Of a stretch of 6,775 nucleotides of DNA, positions 1-5,436 are shown piece after piece. The DNA is taken from assembly GCA_035632955.1 (NCBI GenBank), contig DASQFU010000153.1, forward strand, positions 1 to 6,775, written 5' to 3'. Made by a program: the position numbers and the translations under genes. The notes under the pieces were generated by a model, which saw only the letters and a program-made list of their open reading frames with translations, was not told the DNA's origin and made no database searches. The stretch is from DASQFU01 sp035632955. GTDB lineage: Bacteria > Eisenbacteria > RBG-16-71-46. Position 1 is the stretch's first letter. Each line of letters opens with the position of its first letter.

Positions 1-1164
1 GCAGGTGTTGAAGCGAATCACGACCCCGCGGCCTCCCCGATGCGAGATGGCCGCGTTCTCTTCGTTGTGCGCCTTGGTCGCGGCCCACGGCCACAGGCTG
101 ATCCTGGGGTCGCGGCAATAGTTGTATTCGATGAGATGGTCCGCCGCCATCGTGCGCAGGAAGATCGGCTTGCCGCCCATCGTGTGGACGTAGTTGTAGT
201 CGAGCCAGCAGCCATTGGAGCCGTTGAGGTAGATCCCCGCGCCACCCGTCGTCGTGCCGAAGTAGCGCACTTCGAGACCGGTGATCCGCCAGTACGACGA
301 GTCGATGTAGAGGCCCTGGTTGAAACGCGCGACATGGATCGTGCGCCCGACCGGCGAGATCCCGCCTTCGGGTTTGATGTGGAGGCGCCCACCCTCGACC
401 GCGAATCCCTGAGTGACGCCGAGCGCGTTGGTCTGGAGCGCGGCGAGATTCGCGTGGCTGTAGAGCCGCATGGTGCTGTCCACACACACGACCCGCGTCG
501 CCCCCGTGAAGGGGACGCTCCAGATGCCGCCGCCGTCGTTGCGCCAGTCGCTGCGATTGAGATAGGCGGGGTCCGAGCCGTCGAAGGCGACCCCGGGGCC
601 GTCGGCGACGAGATGGATCAGCGCGTTGGCGGTTCCGGCGCGCGGGGTATCGAGCGTTTGATGGTAGACGCCGGGACGCACGCGGATCTCGTCGCCCGGA
701 TTCGCCCGGTTGGCCGCCGCCTGCACGGTCGCCAACGGCTGCGCCGCCGACCCGGGCCACGTGTCGTTGCCGTTCGTCGCCACCCACCAGGTGGTTCCGG
801 TCGGCGCACGATTCGGCAGCTTGCGCGTGCGAATCGTCCCGGTCGTGCTGCCGCCGCCGTCCGGATCGACGATCACCGCGCGCACCTCGTACGGCGTGTC
901 GGCGACCAGCCACATCACGCTCGCCGCCCAGCGCGAGCTCGTGATCCGCGTCATCGGCATGCCGAGAATCCAGGCGCCGCTGCCCTGCCGCCATTCGAGG
1001 CGCGCGGTCGCGTTGCCGTTGGCGTCGCCGCTGTAGGAGAGTCGGGCACCGATCGCTTCGAACGTCGGATAGAGTTCGAGGCCACCGGCCGTCGACGCGT
1101 TCTGGGCCATGGCAGGCGTCGCCGCGGCCACGACCAGGAAAGCGGTGGCAACCAGGATGCGCAT
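1..1164 (-). CDS. Secreted right-handed parallel beta-helix protein (N-terminal 388 residues; truncated by window edge)
   Basis: I translated this frame by hand from the ATG at 1164-1162; it stays open to base 1, so the C-terminus is missing. Residues 1-20 look like a signal peptide (MRILVATAFL, then a hydrophobic stretch ending in AMA before Gln21), so the mature protein should be exported. Residues about 28-116 look like a fibronectin-III/Ig-like beta domain (GLELYPTF, PYEVRAVIVDPDG). From about 126 the sequence matches the usual opening of pectate-lyase-like beta-helix proteins: WWVATNGNDTWPG, QPLATVQAA, NPGDEIRVRPGVY. Further beta-rich coils follow (IDSSYWRITGLEVRYFG, GAGIYLNGSNGCWLDYNYVH). 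Such proteins often bind or cleave polysaccharides, but no catalytic site is identifiable in this part. A GAGGAA ribosome site lies 11 nt upstream. An in-frame ATG at 1266-1264, preceded by GGGAGG, would add 34 hydrophilic residues before the signal peptide; I prefer 1164. The gene is divergent from the synthase at 1377. Confidence 0.85.
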   Translation of the reverse strand, partial: MRILVATAFLVVAAATPAMAQNASTAGGLELYPTFEAIGARLSYSGDANGNATARLEWRQGSGAWILGMPMTRITSSRWAASVMWLVADTPYEVRAVIVDPDGGGSTTGTIRTRKLPNRAPTGTTWWVATNGNDTWPGSAAQPLATVQAAANRANPGDEIRVRPGVYHQTLDTPRAGTANALIHLVADGPGVAFDGSDPAYLNRSDWRNDGGGIWSVPFTGATRVVCVDSTMRLYSHANLAALQTNALGVTQGFAVEGGRLHIKPEGGISPVGRTIHVARFNQGLYIDSSYWRITGLEVRYFGTTTGGAGIYLNGSNGCWLDYNYVHTMGGKPIFLRTMAADHLIEYNYCRDPRISLWPWAATKAHNEENAAISHRGGRGVVIRFNTC

Positions 1165-1301
1165 AGAATTCAAGGTTCCTCGGAGCCTCGGCCAGGTTGC
1201 GAGATGCACGCCGCGCCGGCAGACTTCGATGTCGGGATCGAGCCGGGAGGTCGTTTCAACTTCCATGCCCCCTCCCGCCTCGGGTCGTTCCAGCTTTGCG
1301 C

Positions 1302-1331
1302 TTGCCACGCGCGTGGCGGCGGCGATTTACT
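1302..1331 (+). promoter_or_regulatory. Candidate sigma70-type promoter for the synthase-dehydrogenase operon
   Basis: TTGCCA at 1302-1307 (5 of 6 matches to TTGACA) is separated by 18 bp from TTTACT at 1326-1331 (4 of 6 matches to TATAAT). Transcription would start near 1338, leaving a leader of about 40 nt before the ATG at 1377. The -10 box is only moderate, so this remains a candidate. A perfect palindrome covers part of the -35 box and the spacer. Confidence 0.4.
1304..1317. repeat. Perfect 14-bp palindrome in divergent spacer, operator-like
   Basis: GCCACGCGCGTGGC equals its own reverse complement over all 14 bases. It overlaps the last four bases of the candidate -35 box (1302-1307) and the start of the spacer, where a repressor could block RNA polymerase. 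It lies between the beta-helix gene and the synthase gene and could serve either. No second copy was noticed in the window. Its GC content raises the chance of random occurrence. Confidence 0.4.
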
Positions 1332-1376
1332 TGGCGGGCTGGTAGGGCTCACCCATCCTAACCCACCGGAAACCGC

Positions 1377-2618
1377 ATGGACGAACGGGAGCTGATTCAC
1401 GACTGGAACGAAGACGGTGAGCGTTGGGACAAACCCGCGTTCCGCATCCAGTTCGACGACGAGACGTTGCGCGACGGCCTGCAGTCGCCCTCGGTGCGCT
1501 CCCCCGCGATCGAGGACAAGCTTGCCGCCCTCCACCTGATGGACCGCCTCGGGATCGACACGGCCGACCTCGGGCTTCCCGGCGCCGGCCAGCACGTCGT
1601 TGCCGACGTCCAGCGGCTGGCTCAGGAAATTGCAACGGCGCGGCTCGGGATCCGGGCGAACTGCGCGGCCCGGACCCTGCGCCAGGACATCACGCCGGTG
1701 ATCGAGATCTCCCAGAAGGTCGGGGTGCCGATCGAAGTGTGCACGTTCATCGGCTCCTCGCCGATCCGGCAGTACGCCGAGAACTGGACGATCGAGACCA
1801 TGCTCCAGCACACCGAAGACGCGGTGACGTACGCGGTCTCGCACGGCCTGACCGTCATGTACGTGACCGAGGACACGGTGCGGGCGCGACCCGAGACCTT
1901 GCGGCGCCTGTTCCTGACCGCGATCCGCGCCGGCGCGGCACGACTGTGCCTGTGCGACACCGTCGGCCATGCCACACCGGCGGGCGCGGCGAATCTGGTG
2001 CGGTTCGCGCTCGAGGTGGTACGCGAGAGCGGCGCCGCTGTGGAGCTCGACTGGCACGGGCACAGTGATCGCGGCCTCGCGGTCATCAACTCGATCGCGG
2101 CGATCCGGGCGGGTGCGACGCGCGTTCACGGCTGCGCGATCGGGATCGGCGAGCGCGTCGGCAACACGCCGATGGACCAGTTACTCGTCAACTTGAAGCT
2201 GCTGGGCTGGATCGACAACGATCTGACCGCGCTCCCGGATTATTGCGAGCTGGTGAGCCGGACGACCGGCGTGCCGGTGCCGGCCAACTATCCGGTCGTC
2301 GGCCGCGACGCGTTCCGGACCGGGACCGGCGTCCATGCCGCCGCGGTCATCAAGGCGTACCGAAAAGGTCAGGATTGGCTGGCCGACCGCGTGTACTCCG
2401 GCGTCCCGGCCAGTCTCGTGGGACGGCGCCAGGAGATCGAGGTCGGACCGATGAGCGGCGAGAGCAACGTCGTCCATTGGCTGGAGAGCCGGGGGCTCGC
2501 GCCGAGTGCGGAGCGCGTCCAGGCCGTGTTCCAGAGAGCCAAAACGGTGGATCGGGTGCTGACCGAGAGTGAGATCCGCGCAGTCCTCGCGGCCGTGGGC
2601 GAGACGCGCGTTCCATGA
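1377..2618 (+). CDS. leuA: 2-isopropylmalate synthase family protein (DRE-TIM acyl-CoA condensing enzyme, short form)
   Basis: This 413-residue TIM-barrel enzyme probably condenses an acyl-CoA with a 2-oxoacid: 2-isopropylmalate synthase by resemblance, with citramalate, homocitrate or Re-citrate synthase as alternatives. Visible motifs: DDETLRDGLQSP (28-38) with Arg32 and metal-ligand Asp33; NCAART (95-100); the HxH metal pair His227/His229 in DWHGHSDRG; and IGIGERVGN (255-263), where Asn263 fits the metal-bridging Asn of LeuA. Ser230 occupies the position after HxH that is normally Asn or Asp. The helical linker region follows (TGTGVHAAAVIKAY, 316-328), but the C-terminal leucine-binding dimer domain of full-length LeuA (over 500 residues) is absent, so classic leucine feedback is unlikely. 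An in-frame TAA at 1359-1361 rules out a longer start, and GGAA (1368-1371) lies 5 nt before the ATG. The stop overlaps the next ORF by ATGA. The family call is firm; the substrate is inferred. Confidence 0.85.
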   Translation: MDERELIHDWNEDGERWDKPAFRIQFDDETLRDGLQSPSVRSPAIEDKLAALHLMDRLGIDTADLGLPGAGQHVVADVQRLAQEIATARLGIRANCAARTLRQDITPVIEISQKVGVPIEVCTFIGSSPIRQYAENWTIETMLQHTEDAVTYAVSHGLTVMYVTEDTVRARPETLRRLFLTAIRAGAARLCLCDTVGHATPAGAANLVRFALEVVRESGAAVELDWHGHSDRGLAVINSIAAIRAGATRVHGCAIGIGERVGNTPMDQLLVNLKLLGWIDNDLTALPDYCELVSRTTGVPVPANYPVVGRDAFRTGTGVHAAAVIKAYRKGQDWLADRVYSGVPASLVGRRQEIEVGPMSGESNVVHWLESRGLAPSAERVQAVFQRAKTVDRVLTESEIRAVLAAVGETRVP

Positions 2619-2755
2619 GGTTGTCGCGCGCCTTGGCGCTCGCGGTTCTCACGATCCTCGCGTCGTTCGCGGCGATCTCGGCCGCGGCGCCGGCACGTTC
2701 GCCGAGCTTCCAGCGCAAGCCGATCATCGGGATCGCCGATGACTTCCGGCCGTGA
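2615..2755 (+). CDS. Possible 46-residue secreted peptide, coupled to the synthase gene
   Basis: A short frame begins in an ATGA overlap with the synthase stop, an arrangement typical of translational coupling. It encodes 46 residues: a basic start (MRLSR), a hydrophobic run to about residue 22 (ALALAVLTILASFAAIS), an AAA-type signal-peptidase site near 23-26, and a mature tail of about 20 residues containing FQRKPIIGIADDFRP. It ends with TGA at 2753-2755, 25 bases before the dehydrogenase ATG. I do not recognise a family. It could be a real exported small peptide, the remnant of a longer secreted protein lost by deletion, or a chance frame filling the 162-bp gap. No strong ribosome site of its own is visible. 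The signal-peptide shape and the exact overlap are the only support. Confidence 0.4.
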   Translation: MRLSRALALAVLTILASFAAISAAAPARSPSFQRKPIIGIADDFRP

Positions 2756-2768
2756 TCCGGACAACCTC

Positions 2769-2774
2769 GAGGAG
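2769..2774 (+). promoter_or_regulatory. Strong ribosome binding site deciding the dehydrogenase start
   Basis: GAGGAG ends 6 nt before the ATG at 2781, whereas the upstream in-frame ATG at 2739 has no comparable motif. It also gives the dehydrogenase independent initiation after the peptide ORF that ends at 2755. Confidence 0.75.
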
Positions 2775-2780
2775 CGTGGT

Positions 2781-3866
2781 ATGAAGAAGTCGTACGACAT
2801 CGCGGTCATCGCCGGAGATGGGATCGGACCGGAAGTGGTGCGCGAAGGGCTGCGCGTGCTCGAGCGGGTCGCGTCCATCGACGGCTTCGAGACTCGCGTG
2901 ACCACGTATCCGTTCGGGGCCGATCACTACCTGAAAACCAAGGAAGTGCTGCCCGATCCGGCATTCGAGGAGATCCGCCAGCATTCGGCGATCCTGCTCG
3001 GCGCAATCGGCGACCCGCGCATTCCGGTCGGCTATCTGGAGTTCGGGATCATCGCGCGCCTGCGCTTCGGGCTCGATCTGTACGTCAATCTGCGGCCGGT
3101 CAAGCTCTACGCCGAGCATCTCTGTCCGCTCAAGGACAAGCGGCCGGAAGACGTCGACTTCGTCGTCGTGCGCGAGAACACCGAAGACGCCTACGCCGGG
3201 ATGTTCGGCTACTTCAAGAAGGGCACGCCGGACGAGATCGCGACGCAGGAGATTCTGTTCACGCGCAAGGGAGTCGAGCGCATCATTCGCCACGCATTCG
3301 ACCTGGCGCGGCGCCGCGCCAAGGGCCGGAAGCTGACCCTGGTGGACAAGGCGAACGCCATCCGCGCGATGGACCTCTGGACCCGGACGTTCGCGGAAGT
3401 GGGCGCCGAGTACCCCGACATCCAGCGCGAGCACGCCTACATCGACGCCGCCACCATGTGGTGTGTGAAGAATCCGGAATGGTTCGACACGGTCGTCACG
3501 AGCAACATGTTCGGCGACATCCTGACCGATCTCGCCGCCATGATTCAGGGCGGGCTCGGGATCGCCGCGAGCGGCAACCTGCACCCCGGCCGCGTGAGCC
3601 TGTTCGAGCCGATCCACGGATCCGCGCCGAAGTACGCCGGCAAGAACGTGGCGAATCCGCTCGCCACCGTCATGGCTGTGCAGATGATGCTCGACTATCT
3701 CGGCGAAACGCGAACGGCGCAGCGGATCGAGGAGACCGTCGCCGGCCTGCTGCGTTCCCGGCGCATTCCGTCGCTCGGCTCGGACTCGGGGCTCTCGACG
3801 CGCGAGATCGGCGATCTCGTCATCGAGTCGCTCGAGTCGGCTCCGGTGCCGAATCCCGCGGGCTGA
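2781..3866 (+). CDS. leuB: 3-isopropylmalate dehydrogenase family protein (isocitrate/isopropylmalate dehydrogenase superfamily)
   Basis: This 361-residue beta-decarboxylating dehydrogenase would oxidise and decarboxylate a 2-hydroxy dicarboxylate such as 3-isopropylmalate, using NAD(P) and Mg/Mn. Motifs in order: IAGDGIGPEV (10-19); RLRFGLDLYVNLRP (93-106) with substrate-binding Arg95 and Arg105; VVRENTEDAYAG (129-140) with Arg131 and Tyr138; VDKAN (188-192) with catalytic Lys190; Asp222; NMFGDILTD (242-250) with Asp246 and Asp250; HGSAPKYAGKNVANP (279-293). Glu87, Ile90 and Ile91 align by eye with the isopropyl-pocket residues of Thermus IPMDH, favouring isopropylmalate over isocitrate. Lys284-Tyr285 in the cofactor loop looks NADP-like. 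I chose the ATG at 2781 because GAGGAG (2769-2774) sits 6 nt before it and the Rossmann-like start then falls at the usual place; an in-frame ATG at 2739 would add 14 residues. It lies downstream of the synthase in the same direction, implying one pathway. Homoisocitrate and tartrate dehydrogenase remain alternatives. Confidence 0.87.
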   Translation: MKKSYDIAVIAGDGIGPEVVREGLRVLERVASIDGFETRVTTYPFGADHYLKTKEVLPDPAFEEIRQHSAILLGAIGDPRIPVGYLEFGIIARLRFGLDLYVNLRPVKLYAEHLCPLKDKRPEDVDFVVVRENTEDAYAGMFGYFKKGTPDEIATQEILFTRKGVERIIRHAFDLARRRAKGRKLTLVDKANAIRAMDLWTRTFAEVGAEYPDIQREHAYIDAATMWCVKNPEWFDTVVTSNMFGDILTDLAAMIQGGLGIAASGNLHPGRVSLFEPIHGSAPKYAGKNVANPLATVMAVQMMLDYLGETRTAQRIEETVAGLLRSRRIPSLGSDSGLSTREIGDLVIESLESAPVPNPAG

Positions 3867-3913
3867 ACGCCGGGCGAGAAGACCGTTCGGGCGGCGGGGT
3901 TTCGGCTCGGCGT

Positions 3914-3941
3914 GCGGAGACGCGCGTTCGCGCTACTCCGC
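3914..3941. terminator. Stem-loop between convergent genes, possible bidirectional terminator
   Basis: GCGGAG (3914-3919) pairs with CTCCGC (3936-3941), and inside it GCGCG (3922-3926) pairs with CGCGC (3929-3933); two mismatched bases separate the two stems. It lies in the 66-bp gap between the convergent dehydrogenase and MgtC genes and overlaps the MgtC stop codon (3933-3935). No T-tract follows on either strand, so it is not a classic intrinsic terminator. Position is the main support. Confidence 0.3.
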
Positions 3942-4358
3942 CCCTTCCGGCGCGAGGAAGCGCTCCACCCAGCGGAACACTTCGAGCACCACGAGCGCGA
4001 GCCCGGTCCCGACCACCGCCAGCATGTAGGCGTGGACGCCGACGGCCACCCCGATCGCGGCCACCATCCAGATGCTGGCGGCGGTCGTGAGTCCCTGCAC
4101 CCAACCTTCCTGACGCATGATGCTGCCGGCGCCGAGAAAGCCGACGCCGGTGATGACGCCGTGAATGATGCGAGTCGGATCCAGGTTCGGCCCGCCGATG
4201 TCGGCGACGGCGTGCTTCGTGATCAGCACGAACATCGTGGAGCCGAGGCACACCAGCACGTGCGTGCGCAAGCCGGCGGGCTTGCGTCCAACCTGTCTCT
4301 CCCAGCCCACCAGGGTGCCGAGAACGGTGGAGACCAGCATCGCGATCAGGTCCGGCAT
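3933..4358 (-). CDS. mgtC: MgtC/SapB family inner-membrane protein, short form
   Basis: This 141-residue protein belongs to the MgtC/SapB family. The best-studied members affect the F1Fo ATP synthase, growth in low magnesium and survival in host cells; the role of environmental homologues is not settled. Family motifs are clear: VGWERQVGRKPAGLRTHVLV (17-36), GVITGVGFLGAGSIM (67-81) and GLTTAASIWMVAAIGVAVG (89-107). About five hydrophobic spans can be placed, near 3-19, 32-47, 64-81, 90-108 and 110-128. The protein ends soon after the last span, so the C-terminal cytoplasmic domain of Salmonella MgtC (about 230 residues) is absent. The start is well fixed: GAGGAGG (4369-4363) lies 4 nt before the ATG, and an in-frame TGA occurs 12 nt upstream. 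It lies 94 bp downstream of the crotonase on the same strand but has its own candidate promoter. No magnesium-sensing leader is evident. Confidence 0.92.
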   Translation of the reverse strand: MPDLIAMLVSTVLGTLVGWERQVGRKPAGLRTHVLVCLGSTMFVLITKHAVADIGGPNLDPTRIIHGVITGVGFLGAGSIMRQEGWVQGLTTAASIWMVAAIGVAVGVHAYMLAVVGTGLALVVLEVFRWVERFLAPEGAE

Positions 4359-4379
4359 CGATCCTCCTCAAGTTGCCGC

Positions 4380-4409
4380 ATTATGGAGCGAGGAGCCGCG
4401 GCGCGGCAA
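4380..4409 (-). promoter_or_regulatory. Candidate sigma70-type promoter for mgtC
   Basis: On the minus strand, TTGCCG (4409-4404; 4 of 6 matches to TTGACA) is followed after 18 bp by CATAAT (4385-4380; 5 of 6 matches to TATAAT). Transcription would start near 4373, just before the GAGGAGG ribosome site, giving a leader of only about 15 nt. That leaves no room for the long regulatory leader known from Salmonella mgtC. Confidence 0.5.
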
Positions 4410-4436
4410 CCACCACACGAAGGTGATCTACCGGTG

Positions 4437-4463
4437 AACGACGATCGCGCGATCAGCGTCGTT
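4437..4463 (-). terminator. Stem-loop over the crotonase stop codon, possible terminator
   Basis: AACGACG (4437-4443) and CGTCGTT (4457-4463) are perfect 7-bp inverted arms. The 13-nt loop contains the smaller palindrome ATCGCGCGAT (4444-4453). The structure includes the crotonase TGA (4455-4453). No T-rich run follows on the minus strand, so termination is uncertain. It would separate the crotonase transcript from the mgtC promoter. Confidence 0.3.
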
Positions 4464-5253
4464 GAAAACGGGCCGGTCGTTTTTCGAGGAACGCCTGGAG
4501 GCCTTCGTGCATGTCTTCGCTCGCGGCGAGGATTCCGAACCGGCTGCTCTCGAGCCGCTGACCGTCGGCGAGCCGCAGCTCGGCCCCGTGGAACACAGCC
4601 TCGAGCGCCGCGGTCACGGCGAGCGGCCCGTTCTTGAGCACGGCGAGCGCGAGCTTCTCGGCCTCGCCCAGCAGCTCGCTGTGCGGGAGGACGCGGTTGA
4701 CGAGTCCGATCCCGAGCGCTTCGTCCGCCTTGATCCGGCGTCCGGTGAGGATCAGCTCGAGAGCGCGCCCGCGCCCGACGAGTCGCGGCAAGCGTTGGGT
4801 GCCGCCATAGCCGGGAATGATGCCGAGACCGACTTCCGGCAGCCCGAGCACCGCGTTCTCCGCCGCCAGTCGCACGTGGCAGGCCAGCGCCAGCTCGCAA
4901 CCACCGCCGAAGGCGTAACCGTTGATGGCTGCGATCACGAGCTTCGGCGACTGCTCGAGCCGGTCGAAGACGCGCTGGCCGAAGCGCGAAATCTCCTCGG
5001 CGCCCTTCGGGTCGAGCACCGCCAGCTCCTGGATGTCGGCGCCCGAGATGAAGCTCTTCTCGCCGCTCCCGGTGACGATCAAGGCCCCTTGCGCCGGATC
5101 GTCGACGAAGCGCCGCGTGAAGTCTTCGAGCTCGCCGAGCGTCTCGCGGTTGAGCGCGTTGAGCACGTCGGGACGGTGGACGCTGAGCACGGCGACGGCG
5201 CCGCGCATCTCCAGGCGCAGATTCCGATAGGTGCTGCCAACGGTCGTGGTCAT
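4453..5253 (-). CDS. Enoyl-CoA hydratase/isomerase family protein (crotonase)
   Basis: This 266-residue crotonase has the usual family length and probably hydrates 2-enoyl-CoA to 3-hydroxyacyl-CoA in the cytoplasm, as in beta-oxidation, butanoate or amino-acid degradation. SFISGADIQEL (67-77) forms the first oxyanion-hole segment and NGYAFGGGCELAL (111-123) the second. Both catalytic glutamates of true hydratases are present, 20 residues apart as in rat crotonase (Glu144/Glu164): Glu120 in GGGCE and Glu140 in GLPEVGLGIIPG. The family ending EDMHEGLQAFLEKR is intact (246-259). With both acids present, hydratase activity is more likely than isomerase-only activity; the acyl chain cannot be judged. 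No Shine-Dalgarno motif precedes the ATG; the leader instead carries CACCTCC (5271-5265). The start is still favoured because the strand beginning STYRNLRLEMRG matches the normal N-terminus. It is divergent from the SpoIIE-type phosphatase and shares a symmetric promoter region with it. Confidence 0.93.
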   Translation of the reverse strand: MTTTVGSTYRNLRLEMRGAVAVLSVHRPDVLNALNRETLGELEDFTRRFVDDPAQGALIVTGSGEKSFISGADIQELAVLDPKGAEEISRFGQRVFDRLEQSPKLVIAAINGYAFGGGCELALACHVRLAAENAVLGLPEVGLGIIPGYGGTQRLPRLVGRGRALELILTGRRIKADEALGIGLVNRVLPHSELLGEAEKLALAVLKNGPLAVTAALEAVFHGAELRLADGQRLESSRFGILAASEDMHEGLQAFLEKRPARFQRR

Positions 5254-5294
5254 GGGCGAAGGTTGGAGGTGGAAGGCCTCGGCGAACCTGGGCC

Positions 5295-5324
5295 AGTATA
5301 GGCGGCCGCTCCGGCGCCCGACAA
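5295..5324 (-). promoter_or_regulatory. Candidate promoter for the crotonase gene
   Basis: On the minus strand, TTGTCG (5324-5319; 4 of 6 matches to TTGACA) is followed after 18 bp by TATACT (5300-5295; 5 of 6 matches to TATAAT). Transcription would begin near 5288, leaving a leader of about 35 nt. The -35 box lies within the left arm of the inverted repeat at 5319-5375 and is identical to the -35 box of the divergent promoter. Confidence 0.6.
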
Positions 5325-5375
5325 GACGACCGGCCGTGTCAGTCGGCGCGTCCCGTCAGGCGGCCCGTCTTGTCG
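5319..5375. repeat. 10-bp inverted repeat carrying both divergent -35 boxes
   Basis: CGACAAGACG (5319-5328) and CGTCTTGTCG (5366-5375) are perfect reverse complements separated by 37 bp. The outer six bases of each arm read TTGTCG towards the gene on that side and act as the -35 boxes of the two candidate promoters. The whole spacer 5254-5436 holds no gene. Confidence 0.7.
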
Positions 5376-5398
5376 CCACCGCGCGCGCGTTCTAGAAT
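5370..5398 (+). promoter_or_regulatory. Candidate promoter for the GAF-SpoIIE phosphatase gene
   Basis: TTGTCG (5370-5375; 4 of 6 matches to TTGACA) is followed after exactly 17 bp by TAGAAT (5393-5398; 5 of 6 matches to TATAAT). Transcription would start near 5405, about 32 nt before the ATG at 5437. This is the mirror image of the crotonase promoter. A palindrome covers the predicted start point. Confidence 0.6.
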
Positions 5399-5410
5399 CG
5401 ACGATCGTCG
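5399..5410. repeat. 12-bp palindrome at the predicted phosphatase transcription start
   Basis: CGACGATCGTCG is a perfect palindrome directly after the -10 box. With one mismatched pair it extends to 18 bp (5396-5413). The position suits a repressor site; a small hairpin at the 5' end of the mRNA is the alternative. Confidence 0.4.
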
Positions 5411-5436
5411 TTTCGCGGAGCCCAGCGGAGGTTCGC

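Noticed and set aside
40..1395. Long plus-strand open frame (451 codons) opposite the beta-helix gene
   Set aside because: Arg/Ala/Pro/Asp-rich sequence without any recognisable fold, and it covers the divergent spacer and the synthase start. The minus-strand frame has a signal peptide and clear beta-helix motifs.
1170..2129. Minus-strand open frame (319 codons) across the synthase gene
   Set aside because: Antisense shadow caused by high GC at third codon positions; the plus-strand frame carries the LRDG and HxH motifs.
2745..2761. Short inverted repeat TCCGG/CCGGA around the peptide ORF stop, considered as a terminator
   Set aside because: Only 5 bp, no T-tract, and it lies just before a gene in the same operon.
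2739..2780. Upstream in-frame ATG adding 14 residues to the dehydrogenase
   Set aside because: No ribosome site before it, while GAGGAG lies 6 nt before the ATG at 2781 and the family N-terminus begins there.
2724..3617. Minus-strand open frame (297 codons) across the dehydrogenase gene
   Set aside because: Antisense shadow; the plus strand encodes an intact dehydrogenase.
3867..3913. CGCCG/CGGCG pair after the dehydrogenase stop as an intrinsic terminator
   Set aside because: The stem breaks after five base pairs and no T-run follows.
4462..5301. Plus-strand open frame (279 codons) opposite the crotonase
   Set aside because: Low-complexity Glu/Arg/Ala composition with no motif; the minus strand is an unmistakable crotonase.
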